From: Dipylidium caninum
Taxonomy: Eukaryota > Platyhelminthes > Cestoda > Cyclophyllidea > Dipylidiidae
Assembly (NCBI GenBank): GCA_017562135.1
Contig: QEYB01001410.1
Location: 50,934 to 114,933, forward strand
Direction: 5' to 3'
DNA length: 64,000 nt
Part shown: piece after piece, positions 34,452 through 47,191 of the stretch
Position numbering within the stretch: position 1 is the first letter of the stretch
Layout: the number at the start of each line of letters is the position of its first letter
Position numbers and translations under genes: made by a program
Notes under the pieces: generated by a model
What the model was told of the DNA's origin: nothing
Databases searched by the model: none
What the model saw: only the letters and a program-made list of their open reading frames with translations

Positions 34452-35618
34452 ATGGAACCAACGGCAAGTCTATTCGTTCCATATCCCTCTGGTTGATGGG
34501 CAGTTAGCTTCTCTAGTTTAGGCGACACCTACTCTGTGGTCTATTTTATAGCCGAACAGTTGCAGCGCCGATGTCTCCAACCTCCCCGCAGAGTGCGTTA
34601 AGCTGATCTGCAAGTACCTTAGCATAAACGAGACGCTAAAAGCTTGCGTGGCGAATGCCGGAGCTGGGAAGTGGTGCTCTACACGCGGTCTCCGGCACTC
34701 CTACATCGCCACTTGGTGTTGGATAGGCAGGCAGGAGCTCGTGCACCTGTGTTCCAACGCAGAGTCCTCCATTTCGGACCGTTTGCATGGAGCAATTAAA
34801 TGCCACTTTGAGGAGACAAAGTTGGAAATGAGCACTCCAGCGGTTAGACGGCCTTTTGGAACCTATGAGACTCTCAGATGCCTTTTCCTCAAATCCATCC
34901 TTGGGTACACAAAGAAACCATTTCGATCTATGCGTAAAGCATGCAAGATCCACGCTTTTTCCAGGACCCGGGTCCCCTGGGCGAGCAATTATGCACTGGC
35001 AGGTGGGTTAAGCTGGTAGAGATGGAATCTGGTGAATCAACACATGTAGACGTCGATGTACTCAATCTCAAGCGTTACAAAAAGGCCCTAAGCTTGAATG
35101 AAACCTGTTGCACGATTAATCTCTGCAGTAGAACCCTCCAAGAGAGCCTTAGAAGAGATAAGGAAAACTTCAACCAATATGACTGCATCCTCTACATCTT
35201 TGAGCTTTCACGACTTTCGCAAGATGGAGACCAAATGAAAGCGGAGCTGACGGCAGTGTGCGAAATTCTTACGCCGAACAAACCTTCGGTCTGATCCTGA
35301 TGAAGGACTACGTAGGACTCGGAAGTAAAGGTGTTGGACCTCTTCTGTTACTGCTTTAGGGAACTTGGTGGAGTGGATGACTGTCCTCTCTTGCGTCTGC
35401 CAATGAAGTGGCGAATGTGGTATGCGGGAGAAGGGGATGGTGAAGACAAAAATACCGTGGAGATGTTTGAATGGATTTGCAGAGACGCGGTTGAGCGAAG
35501 GATCGAAAAGCTGCGCAGCCAACAACAGGGCATTGAGCAGCCCATTAATTGTGAATTTGATTTTATTGGAATAAGTTTATTGCGACTAGATACATCTCGG
35601 TGCCTCATTGCGAGGTGA
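34452..35618 (+). pseudogene. F-box/ARF-like gene copy F, several frameshifts
   Basis: Exon 1 is ATGGAACCAACG (34452-34463) with a GCAAGT donor. The acceptor TTTTATAG leads to exon 2 at 34552, with LPAECVKLICKYLSINETL. Three inserted G residues between about 34650 and 34705 shift the frame and then restore it, so the WEVVLYS segment is lost but the rest (TWCWIGRQELVHLC, IKCHFEETKLEM) is in frame. A one-base deletion near 34940 shifts to 34941-35294 (YDCILYIFELSRLSQDGDQM). A deletion and a compensating insertion near 35275-35320 follow. The tail 35331-35618 holds CFRELGGVDDCPLLRLPMKW and ERRIEKLRSQQQGIEQP, reading past the family stop. Few substitutions but many indels: recent pseudogene or sequencing error. 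Confidence 0.66.
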
Positions 35619-35886
35619 TTGAGGCTCATGCGGAAGGGGTGTTCACAGTGGACATCCGAGTAGCTCTGACCGACTATCTGGCCGTAGGCAACTGGGTGAA
35701 ATGAGCGTTGGAATGCTGAAAGAGAACTTCGGCTGAGTAGGGGTGGGGTCGATGTGCTCAGTCCTCGAAGACGCTGAATCGCGTCCTCCGTGAAGATAAG
35801 ATAGATCACAAGTTTTAGATTTGGCCACCTCGTGCAGCAACCTCCTTTGCTGAGAGTATTTCCGCGACCCTCGACACGTAGCCGAC

Positions 35887-36815
35887 ATGAAACCAAAGGC
35901 AAGTCGATTCATGCCACGTTCTCTTGGACGGTGAACAGTTGGTTCGTCTAAGATAATGCGACTCCTACCCTGTTGTCCCTTTCATAGGAGAGCAACTGTA
36001 CCGTCAGTGTCTCCACCCTCCTCAACCTCGACGGCATGATAAACGCCTGCGCCGTATTACCGTCCCGATGGGAAGTGGTGTTGCGCTCGGGGATCTGCCC
36101 TCTTACACCACAACACTGGTCGTTAGGTAGATTGGGCAGAAGCCTCATATATCTGTACTTCTGCTCGGAGACCGCGGCTTCGGTCCGTTTGGATCGAGCT
36201 ATTAAATATCGCCTTGAAGAGACGCTGTCGAGCGGATGCCCATCCACTTCATATCCGTCATTTGGACTACTTACTTAGAGTTCTCATTTCGGGAGTGGGG
36301 ATAAGTAAAGAGGCGCAAGACTCATCGTTCATCCACGAGCCGGATTCTAAGTGCGAGCATTTATGGTCTTGGAAGCAGATGGAAGCTATGAAATCTGAGC
36401 AGTTGACGCGAGTTGAGGTGGTTTTGGGCCATCCTCGAGCATTACAGTAGAGGACCGAGAAACCCTTCAACAAATAGGACTGCGTCCTCTACTAAAATAA
36501 AGGATGAGTTGACGGGGGTGGGCGAAATACTTTTGTCCGAAAAAAACCTTTGCCCTGTCTGTGGTGACGGACAATGCAGCTCCGACGGGGATGCGGTGCA
36601 ACTCTTCTCCTTCTGTTGAGGAACCTTGGCAGAATGGTTGACTTTCCACTGTTTTTGTCTCCAATGAAGTGGCGAATATTGTATTCGAGAGAGATGAATC
36701 TTGATACTCACAATCAGATGACTTAAACGGATTTGCCGGGAGGTGATTGAAACGAAGGGTCGAGAGGCTACGAAGCCAACAAGAGGGCGTGTTTATTGAG
36801 CAAACCCATTAATTG
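35887..36815 (+). pseudogene. F-box/ARF-like pseudogene, copy G, tandem to F
   Basis: Exon 1 is ATGAAACCAAAG (35887-35898) with a GCAAGT donor; the acceptor TTTCATAG ends at 35987. Exon 2 has lost most of the F-box core: after VSTLLNLDG it jumps to MINACAVLPS. Only about a third of the C-terminal domain can be aligned (near 36480-36815, including a CAATGAAGTGGCGAAT match and GGGTCGAGAGGCTACG). Its TATA-like box is also altered to an AGATAGAT-type sequence. It lies head-to-tail behind copy F with only about 270 bases between, the one tandem pair in the window. Confidence 0.6.
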
Positions 36816-39800
36816 GTGCATCCGTTGCCTTGCAATAACGTTTTTTTGTAACTCCTGGACTTCGACTTATCGGCACTGCTTGGGGTCGCAGGTGGCTCCT
36901 TTGGATTGTGGCTACAGCCAATGCCGTGTAGGGCTTTAAAATGCCGTTGATAGAGTTGCGGCGGGTTAGATTGTGTCGGGCCCCGGCTGACTTTGAATTT
37001 CTACTCTATTTCCGCCCCTTTGATCGAAAAGGAGGGGGGTTTAGGCCACTCTTAGAAGCATGGATTGGAGAAGGCCCTGGATTCATGGATACTTCCCAAG
37101 TTCCCTCTGAGGGCGAGAATGCGGCGTAGAGAAGGGCAGGTACGTCGTAAAGGGGTGACTTCTCGATAAAACTGGAATCTTTCTCGTGATCGGGAAAGTG
37201 ATGGATATCAGACCAATGCCCATCGAGGTTGCAAAAAGTGAGGAGAAGCAGGCAGGTGGAAAGTATGGGGAGGGGATGCTGTGAAAGAAGGACTGAATTT
37301 GAAGAGAGTTAGTGTGAGTGCAAGGCAAGGTGTCAGCGAGGCCGCCTTGGTCATGGGCTTGGCTGCAAGTAATGATGATGATAAAGTGGCCAAGCGGTGG
37401 AAGACTGCAAGGTGGTGGGAGAGAGATTGGCAGCCTCATAAGTGTGCAAAAAACCTTTCCCCTTCACCTTCCTTCTCATTCCACGTTTTCCACTTTTTCT
37501 AGGGACGCGGAACCGATGTGTTTTGGTTGGAATTGAAGCCAAGATATGACTGTGAAAAAGCACAAAAATCTACAAACGGTGTGTAAGGCGTCTTTCCTCT
37601 GTGTCACCGCCGCGTAGTTTAACAACCTTCAGTGACTTCAAATCATCAGGATAGCTGAAATTGTTGCGTGTGTTTGCACTTATCACTTATCAAACCGGTT
37701 TTATAAATGATGGAATTTTTTATTTAACATTGCCGAATAAGTTCGCCCTTTAGATTAAACAAATAGCTGTTGGCGGAAGAACTGCTATTTTGCCGTGCAC
37801 CTCCCCGTCTGCCTTCCTATTCCACAGTCCAGGAGGAGAAATTGGCTTAGGAATTGAAATAACTTGTCACCAGTCTAATACCTCAGTCGAAGTTATTTTG
37901 CCTTTGTAAGTCTACTTAATTCTCTCGGAGATCATCGCCAAAAGAGCCTTTCGACTCGCTCTTACCCCACTGACCTCTGCCGAACATTTTTATTAACAAC
38001 GGCGAAAAAAAGGGACAGAGAGGGGGAAGGGGAGAATGAACAGATTACGTTCCATCGCCGTTGCTGAACCCCAGACGCGAACGTCTGTTTAGTATTTCTC
38101 ATATTCGGGCTGGTTCCAGTTAGAGCCTGTGTTTATGCAACATTCAGAAGTTTACTATATGAAATGCTTTTTTTTTTAAAGGGAGATTTCCTTCTTCTGA
38201 TGCGGACCGTCTGCGTCAGCTGAGGCCGGGTCTCTAGCCTTGGAAAAGGAGTTGGGTGGTAAGAGTACCAAACTTCAGTGGATAAACGGGAATCGGTCCG
38301 GGGAGCGGATCTTCTGAGTTAGTCTGTTCAGGTTCAACAGGTCTCTTCAGGGGGAACTAACAACTTCCCCACTATCCTCAGAGCTGGTTCCCTTACTGGT
38401 TTGTGGTGCCCCAGCTGGGGGATGGGGCATCGGAGGCGTCCATGAGGGAGAAACCTAATTGAACAGATTAAAGCAATATTGATGTGCGACATGGAGAGAC
38501 TTTGGCCGTGAGAGAACACGTTACTACGATGAATCTGGTCACGGATGAGGGCGCTAAGCTCCGAAAATGCAAACTCGACTTCGTATTTACCGTAACGCAT
38601 GAAGGCGTTGGTGCTCATTTACCGCAGTGGCTTCATAGAAATTTCTTACCATAGTTCAACTTTCTCCTACAATCTGGTGCTTCGGTGAAAGGAGAGTTGG
38701 TTACTGGACGCTGAAAATGAAACACACCTGTTCTGTCTGGCGTAATTTTTGTTCTCCAAATTACTTGCGCCTGAATTTTGGGATTTCTGACATTCGCTCC
38801 CATGTTGTAGAACGGCCTGGCCAAGCTAAAGAGCTGCTTAGAAGACCGATCAATTAGGTCACCGCTATATTAATTAGTCGGTGTCGGTCTCGTCAGCAGC
38901 CATATTTAGGCCGAACCAAAAGATGTCGTTAGCCGGAAAGGAGGGATTGAAAAATTTTATCCCGTTTGCCCTGGTTTGGTAAACGCGTTCTCTCAGTCAG
39001 TAACTGTAGTCCGGATTGTTTCTTCCCATCAGGCCTCCTTCAATTTAGAAAATTACTTCACAGTGCTTCGTTTATTTTTGGGATCCGTCTACGCTTCGAG
39101 AAGGCGACAGAAGGGACTCCTCAAGCAACCTCCTCACCCAAAAATTCGGCAATTACCTAAATGAGACCTAGCCAAAACAGCAATAAGCTTAGCTCAAAGA
39201 AATCAAAAAGTTTGACAAGAGACGTCGAATATATCGCCGCTGTATTGAAAACTACAATTTTTTGGTCATATGCTTACGGTGAAGCCCACACCGCATCCCT
39301 TCCCGCTTCCTCGTGGAAACCCCAAACTTCAGCCTTCCTCTATCCTTTTCCCTCCCACAGGTAGGCCTAATAAACATTCCCCCGCTTGTGTCGGACACTC
39401 TCTATTTGTTATTTATCTTTCAATCTCTCTCGCAGAAGCCTCAGCCATCACTTTGAAGTGGACCACTCTGCTCGAGATGCCCTCAAAGACCACTTTTAAA
39501 CAATGCCCACAATAATGCGATGGTCAAGTCCGTGAAAAGAGGCCCCGAACTCACCGAAGGATAGCAACCACAGTTAAGCGCTTTTATGACTTCCAGTGAT
39601 GCTTGGAAGTTATTCTCTCTCAGGGCGAAGTCTTGAGGAGAATTTCTGTAGTTGAGGTTTATTTTGTTGTATTTCGCTGTAAAATCGAGATGTTATGGGC
39701 TAATCACTCCCACTCTGGAAAATCGCAGGTATCTCATATGTCTCTGCAGCGGAATACCACTGGAAGTTGTTGGTGTGCTAATTCTATGCGATCAAGTTAT

Positions 39801-42800
39801 TTTGATCAAAAGGCTGGTTTCGTTTACAGGAGTAGTACAGTCCCCACGAAGAGGTCGGCATTAAATGTATGTTACAGCTAGTAGAAAAATGATAAATTTG
39901 CCGTTTGCGGTTACTCGGACTTCAAAGGAAGAGGCCAGTCGGAGTGACATTCGTGTGTCCACGACTTAAGTGGATTGCCACAGTTCAGGACACGTGGGAG
40001 GGGTAAACAGTGTTTTGCAATGCCATGTATAATCAAATGATGTGGTTCATACAACAAGTAGAACCTGTAAAATAGAATACCACTGGCCAAGACTAAGCTA
40101 GATTTTAAAGGCATCGCTCCGTCAAGGAAACATTATCCGCACTGGTGTCTTCAACAACTACTATAGGGGAACATATTCGTCCACTCTTCATTTCCGGCGC
40201 GCATCCCCGTCGTTTTTTCTCAGGGAAACCACATGTAGACCACGAAAAAATATCCGCGATGTTGCAGAACCACTACTAGGCTGGGTGGGATGTCTCGCAC
40301 GTCATTATAGAAGCGCACATGGGTGCCAGAGCTTCATATGGCGGCGAGGCAAATCGCCTGCCACTGATTGGGAGAACTTCGTCTCACCAGGGTGTCGCAG
40401 TCAGTCTGGTGAGCATACTAATGAAGCAACTACATTCTCGTGTTAGTGGAGATATAGGATTTTCTCTGACGGGCGGTAACGAGTGTCGAGGCAACAGAGC
40501 CGCCTTCCGGTAAAATGCATATGTGCACTCAAGACATACGTCACACGAGCAGACTCCGCGGACATGGCCGTGACGGACTCACCAGTCATGAGGAGGAAAC
40601 GAGACGGTGAACATGTAAGTTTTTTCCGCCACTGCAATCTCTCTTGCCGGCGGAAGTGCCAGCTCAAGAGTCCACATGGACTGCCGTCTTTCGTGTGAGC
40701 GATACTAGTGGCGAGCATGCGATTGGGGCGACGCCCTGAAACGCACGTTGTAGGCCCGAGTTTATAAGTCGATTTCACATTGTCGGGGCCAGGATATGGA
40801 GGAGCATGAAGGGCAATGTTGAGTGATCGTGTAGATGCAGGGGAGGTGTGGTCGTTCTTCGTCTCCTCTGCCTGTCACGTGGGGGGCCCACCTCAGGAAA
40901 TTAGTGCCGTGGATGCAGGAGATTGGCATGAGAAAATGTGAGTTTGCCAAAATGCTATGATGACTGTGACGGGTGCTGAGGCTGTGTAGAGTCCTGCGCA
41001 GCGCATAGGCAAACTTGGCGAGGACTGAACGCATGTCATGGGCTTTTCGGTGAGAGCGGAATGGAAGTGGGCAGGTTTGAGCAGCGAGGAGTTGGATGTT
41101 TGCTTCCTGGTGGTGCGGAGTTGAATTGGTGCGTAGCGGTTCAACATGGCGGCGAGAAGTGAAGGCAGGGAGTGGTTTGAAAGACACTCACTCGAGCAGT
41201 GCTTATCTGTACACCCCAACTTTGTGCTTATTGAGTGGGCGGATGGACGGACAGCTGATGGGCGGAGGATGGGACGGATATGAGGCGAACGCGCGTTTGG
41301 TTTAAGTGCACGAGTTTGTGTCAAAAGGGGTCAGTTTCTAGACAGAGAGCATGTGGAGGAGACCAGAGCATTCGCCAAAATTCGCAAAGCATCACACCCT
41401 AATCATATGTACGGGCGGGGTTGGCAGTTTGTGATAGCACCGCACACTCACCTCCTTTCCTCCTGCTCTGGGAGTTGCATAGGCAACATCACTCCGCAGT
41501 AAATGGGCGCGTAGGTGAGTCCACGTGGGAGGATGGCGAGTTTGGGGTCCAGACTCCTGCTGCCTCCTGTCCACTCCCACTCTACTGTTCAAGCCAACCC
41601 ACTCTAACTCCCCTCCACTCCACTCCATTGACCAGCCACTCTCCATGCTGGCTGAAGTCCATCGGGGTTTGTTTTTCGGCTGCAGTGCACTAATGTTGGT
41701 GTGTGGAAACGGAGTCGTCGAGGTTCTCTTCTCCCACTCTGGCCGCGCGTGGGCCTCACTGACGATCGGTTAGCTTGCAAACTAAACTGTCCTCCGTGCA
41801 TCCACACAATAACGCTTTTGTCTACTTGAGTAGACCGTGTCCACCGCAATTCGTGTTACACACTTTTTTGAAGCGTTCGTTCACATGTCTGTGGTCTGGA
41901 CGACTAAACGTGAACGCGTGTCAACTCTGTCGCAGTCTATCACAAGCTCCTGGGTTACTTCCCAAGCACGTGGTAAGCTCTCGTGTTTCTTGAGATTTCA
42001 GCATTCCCGACCTCGAGTGTCGGCATCACCAGACACAACGTGGACTGGCATAATCTACCCAAGGCCAAACGGTTGTCGCGAGAGGTCAATTGGACACTTG
42101 ATCTCATGGTTAAAGTGACCTTGTCCCAATCACTGGACTTGGACAATGCCAGGTACTTCCGAATGTTGGCCGCCTATCCAAGAACGAGGGATTGAACAAG
42201 CTCAATCATCTTCGAAAATGGCTCTAACGTGTCAGAATTTGCAGTTGGTCGAATGGTAATGCCCGTCGTAACTGAGGGATGAAGAACCTTGGCAATGGAC
42301 ACATTCCTTAAGTGGATGACGAGAGACAGCTGCAGTGTTCCTCGCGTCGCGCAGAAGTAGATGCAGGAGAGTCACTGAACCGAGAAAGCATGCGAGTGTG
42401 TCGAGTTGCCGATGTCAAACAATGCCATTAATGAGTGAGAGGTGAAGTTGAGAGAGACGGGGAGACAGCAGAGAGCCATTGTTGTGGGTGTAACTAACGA
42501 ATCGTACAGAGAATATGGATGATTCAGACAAGAGTCAACAACGATTGTAATATGATGAGAGAGTCGTCTGAATTCAGTGCGTGGCGATGATCTTACATTT
42601 CTGGGACATTGGATGTATGCGAATGGATTTGCGAACAAACGGACGATAAGAAATGGTACGCAATGGCTAACCTGGTTCAAATACTTAATTTCATTACACG
42701 TTTGGAAGCTTACAGAAACGGATACGGGCGGCGTAAGCAACAAGTGAAGGCAGGAATAAGCCAGCATTTACCAACTGTGTCCATTCATATCATCTCTTCA

Positions 42801-45449
42801 CCATCAAAGTACTTATTCGCCTCCGTCCTAACCCACATTCCGGGCAGCTACTTTTACTTTCTGATGCCACAGCATCACACTATTGGAAGGGCGGACTTTG
42901 GTAACACCTCTCCTCCGAGCGTATCTAGGCAACTGTTGACTCATATCAGTAGTTTACGCTGTGAATGATAAGCAAAGAAAAGAGGGTGTGGCCGTTCATA
43001 TAACAGTTCTGAGCACCAACACTCGTGAGCAACATGGGGAATCTTCAATATATCCGCTGGACGAGAGCATATCAATGAAAGATTTGGGGGTCGCGTGACA
43101 GTGAGAAGACATAAAATTAAGAATAATGGCTGTATGTGGTCGCGAGTCAACATTTTAAGCTCCCTGCCACGATTACGCTGTTTTTTACTGTTTAACTTGT
43201 TTTTTTTGTTTACTCGTTTTTTTTGTTTATCTGAGAATGCGCGAGGGGTAGAAATGAAAAAAGAGAAAAGAAGTGAAGCAAGGAAAGTGCTACAGGCAAA
43301 CCATAGTGTGTCGTTATCTGAGATTGTTGCGCCGCCTCAGATGGACCTTGAACAGAACCTCTGTTCTGGACAAAAATCCAGAAAACTGAGGGCCCGGAAC
43401 CAGCTTGATAGCGAACGACGGTGCTTTTCCCTCACACACTGTGCTCAGCTGAGTCTTTTTCCAACTGCACTCTGACTTACTAGGCTTATCTGAGTCTATT
43501 TGCCCTTAGATACTACTTCCACCGTCTTCACGATGTCATTATTACGCTACAACAGGTTTCTAGAGTCAACTTCGTGGCTAAATAAGTCTTCGGTTGAAAA
43601 GTGGCTTTTGTTATTCGTGTTACTGATGTGAAAGGATAGGCAAACAATTGTTTTTCAAAACGTTTTGCAGAAGTTTGAGGTCCGCGTGTGGAACATCAAG
43701 GTGGCAACTAGGACATATGCCACTCCTCACCCTCAAATGCTCTTGAACTTTGCGTCCCACAAATCACCTGTTTCATGCGGCACGACTACTCATTTGTGTT
43801 GCCCTGATTTTCCTCCGAGAAGCGTCATCTGACAACAAGGAGACTAGGCAGCCTTGAAGAACGAATGGAAGGAGGAATGGACGAAGATGGTAGGAGAGAG
43901 GATACCAAGTTCTCAGGCGGACAGTGGACGACCTTTCAGAGTAGTCACTCTAATCTGGCACACACCGCTTGATTTGAGCGACTTGTGACGAAAAGAATAA
44001 CTTTTCCTCGAAAGGGTTATGTGTTTCTTGCGCTGAATGGAAGTGACTTCATGAATTGTGCGACAGTATATGACGTGAAGGACCGGAATTTTCAGCGCGC
44101 GACCGGGTCACTTGTCTTAAACCGCAGTAAGAAAATAGAGAGTCTGAAATTAGAGTCGTTGAGGTATTTCAGCCTCGGAGGAACAGGCAACTGCAGGCAG
44201 CGATGCCGAACTTATTGTCCTCATGTATGGCCGAAGAAGCTCCTTGGAAAACCCCTTCTGAGTCGGACCATCACTGGTAGAGTGACGGAAGAGGTGGATT
44301 AGTCGGATTGAGGTGGCTCGTTTGGCAGCAAATCTTTCTGAAGTTGCACAAGTCCCATAAACACGTGCAGAATACTTGTTTAGCATGCCACAGCCCTTCT
44401 TCGTATGGACAAGACGCATGACATTTCAAATGTCATTCATCTCTGTATACCAAAAAGAGCAGACCATGGAGCCATAACGTAACATCATCTGAAGCAAAGG
44501 TATCCTACGACTTTCTGCCGTGACTTCGAATAGTCTATGAGTCTCACAGTCCACATTTTGTGATTGCTAAGTGGATTTAAAATCTCATTTTATTCCAGTA
44601 ACAATAACAACGAGGGCGTACCGCTTCCGGCTCTGGATGACTGTTTCGGAGTTAAATGACTTCTCACTCACTGTCGTTCGTCTCCCAGGTTTCCGTTGAA
44701 ACTCCAAGGGAAGGTGCTACGGAGAGTGATTCTTCGTTGGAAAGACCCAAATGAACGTCTTCAGCAATTGAAGGAAGCTGTTTGCAGAGGACCATATCCC
44801 AAACCAGATAGAGCGGATCTACATGACTCCAGCAGGCCATAGTGTGGTTGGGCTGAAACTAAAGCGCGCAGAGGCCTGGAACCTCAGTTGGAGGAGAAGC
44901 AGGGAGATGGCGACGACGCCGTATATTTCAAATGTAATCAAGTTCAGACTTAATGAAAATCCAGAATAAAGGGATAAAGTTGTAATCAATCAAGTAAGCG
45001 TCCATTCCTCTGAAAGTAATAACAATAGTCTTCTTACGCCCGCGATTCCCTCAGGCGTGAAAGAAAGGGAAAGCGAGTATCAGCTGGGTAAATCACCCCA
45101 GCCAGTCTCGCATACATCCATCATGCGCCAACACCGCACTCTCGAACCAGCTCTGCCTGGGCATGCGCATTGTCTAAAGGACTGCTAGGCAGCCAGCAAT
45201 GCCTTACGAGTAAGCCAACTGCATGGAATCCATGCCGAATTCTGTCGCAGTACCGAAGGTGAGAATTGAGGAAGGTCAAGAGACTAAGTCGAATTGCGCG
45301 GTACAAAAAAGCACCGAGGTCCCGTTAGTAGCCATCTGAGTATGTGCGAAGATATTGGAGCCGAAGGGAGGCTCCTCATTCAATTGTGGGCGCCGGAAAG
45401 CTTCTCCTGCCTCAGACATCATCACCAACTCTCCTCAGACATCGACTTA
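36815..45449. other. 8.6 kb without a recognisable gene or family repeat
   Basis: The largest block with none of the R1-R8 repeats. The minus strand of 40762-41324 is open in two overlapping frames (141 and 143 codons), rich in Ser, Pro, His and Thr, which suggests low-complexity sequence rather than protein. T-rich runs occur near 38168 and 43180-43230. I cannot assign anything. Confidence 0.4.
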
Positions 45450-45472
45450 GTCACTCGTTGAGAGTGACTAAG
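45446..45472. repeat. Perfect 11-bp-stem hairpin at the inner end of arm 2
   Basis: CTTAGTCACTC (45446-45456) and GAGTGACTAAG (45462-45472) pair perfectly around the loop GTTGA. Arm identity ends within the left stem, at 45450. Just outside it the 11-mer CCTCAGACATC occurs twice in direct orientation, at 45410-45420 and 45433-45443. Hairpins and short direct repeats at a junction are known marks of fold-back or template-switch rearrangement; that reading is inference here. Confidence 0.85.
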
Positions 45473-47191
45473 GCGAAATTAAAATCTCCTGAAAGCCTAA
45501 CATCCACACGTCGAAGCTCCATTTATTCCCCTCTGCCGACATACCTTAATAAAGTAGATGAGAGCGACTGGAATTTCCTGCGACGCCAGTAGTAACAGTT
45601 AAGTCCGAAATGAAAGTCCATGATATCGCTTAAAGTCAGGCGGTTTTTCCTTTCTACGCATCTTCGTCAGTTTATAGGTTGCCAGGGCGAGAGCACAACA
45701 CAGGAGCGAAGTAGCCCTTCAAAGACACTCACCATTGAGTAGGCAAAAGCGAATAAACTTTCCAATCATAAAGGTGGGGTGAAAGGGGACCAGCAGAGTT
45801 GACACCCAAAAGATGGAGGAGTGGAGGTGGGACGGTAAACGCTTTGCGGACACGAGTCATTCAGGTTGCCTGTATCAATCGGATGACAGTTTAGGCAGAC
45901 AAAAATGGCCTAATCGCGTAAAAAAACGCTTCAAGTTGAAGGACCTACCTCTGAGAGAGCAAAATGGATGGGATGGGCAAGTGGCTCACTGCCGAGGCAA
46001 TGATTTAGGATGCGCTGAGGGGAACGAAGAACTCAACCAATTCCTTTCCACGCTTGCGGATAAAGAGGCGTATCTCTCAGCGCCTCCACCACTTGAGAAT
46101 TGGCCTATGATAGTCAATACCAATACAGATCAAACTAAGCTAGGCAGAGTAAGTTCACTTGGGTCATGTGAGCGCCGTATCCCGTTAACCGTACGACGAA
46201 ATATTCGCCGGGTGAAAAGTAGCATTAAGCGGGCCTCGAGGCAAATAGCCAGGCTGTAAAGTACGTCTTTATTTAATAGATGTTGAACATTGAGGTGAAT
46301 GAAGACGATGCTGCAACCTTCTCAGGTCTCCGGTCAGCCAATGCTGTTGTTCACCAATTAGACGAGCTCCAATGAATCATCCCTTGTCTGCAACAATTCA
46401 GATTCAGTAGGATCAAAAATGCGCCCATTTTATGTTCTCTTCGAGGTCACTACCGTCACTGTTGTAGCCTCGGTGACGGAAGGACACTCGTAAATTGTTT
46501 CATACGCTGCGTCCTCAACTTCCGCCCCCCCCCTATTTTCCTTAATCGTAAGAATCCCCCTTCTCATGAAAGAGACGTCTCGTTCACCAAATCAGCCTGC
46601 TTCGACGGGCATTGAGTAGATTGATTGCCAAAATGGACATGGGGTCGTCCCATCACTCTCCTTTCGAACTCGGTACACTTCAGGAGCCGGTCACTGTCGT
46701 ATAGGCAGAATGTCAATAAGCGGCCAACTCCTTATGCTCAGGTAACTGTTCTCTGGTAGTCAGTATCGCGCCTGTGCCACTGTCCAGCGTAAGCTTGGGC
46801 AGGACTGGTGTCATCCACGTATCCTCAATCTTGACTGGCTTGGCTACGCGGACACGTATCGTCGACGAGAGAAAGATAAACTCCAATTAGATTGTACAGA
46901 CTGGGCTGAAAATTGAACGTGCAGAAGTCTCGTCTCTTCCAGAAGCCGATGATGTAACGGATTGAAGTTCACAGTATGCGTTTCAGTGGAGAATCTGGTT
47001 TTGAACTGAAGTCAGGCAATAAATTCAATTACTGATTTCCACGACATCAGCTTTCAAGCAGGCAACTCGTCATAACCAGGAGGAGAACAGTGCTTCAGCC
47101 TCATTATTTGGGTCACAGGTCTCTTCGTTCCTAAACTCGTCAGCAACCTTCCTTACTGAATGTATTTTTCAGGACCTTTCGAATTCGTATC

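Noticed and set aside
2277..36815. F-box copies as processed retrocopies
   Set aside because: Intron 1, the upstream TATA-like block and the 3' flank are all kept, and I saw no poly-A tail at the copy ends.
40762..41324. Two overlapping minus-strand open stretches of 141 and 143 codons
   Set aside because: They occupy different frames of the same DNA and are Ser/Pro/His/Thr-rich, as expected from skewed base composition rather than two proteins.
45446..45472. A missed-adapter palindrome (one read folded on itself) as the simple cause of the inverted arms
   Set aside because: Such artefacts have almost no spacer, whereas the arms here are separated by 33.7 kb of different sequence. An assembly-level duplication or a real inversion-duplication fits better.
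45813..46259. 148-codon open stretch in arm 2 as a gene
   Set aside because: The arm-1 copy has different frames because of indels, and the stretch overlaps repeat R3, whose other copies are not coding.
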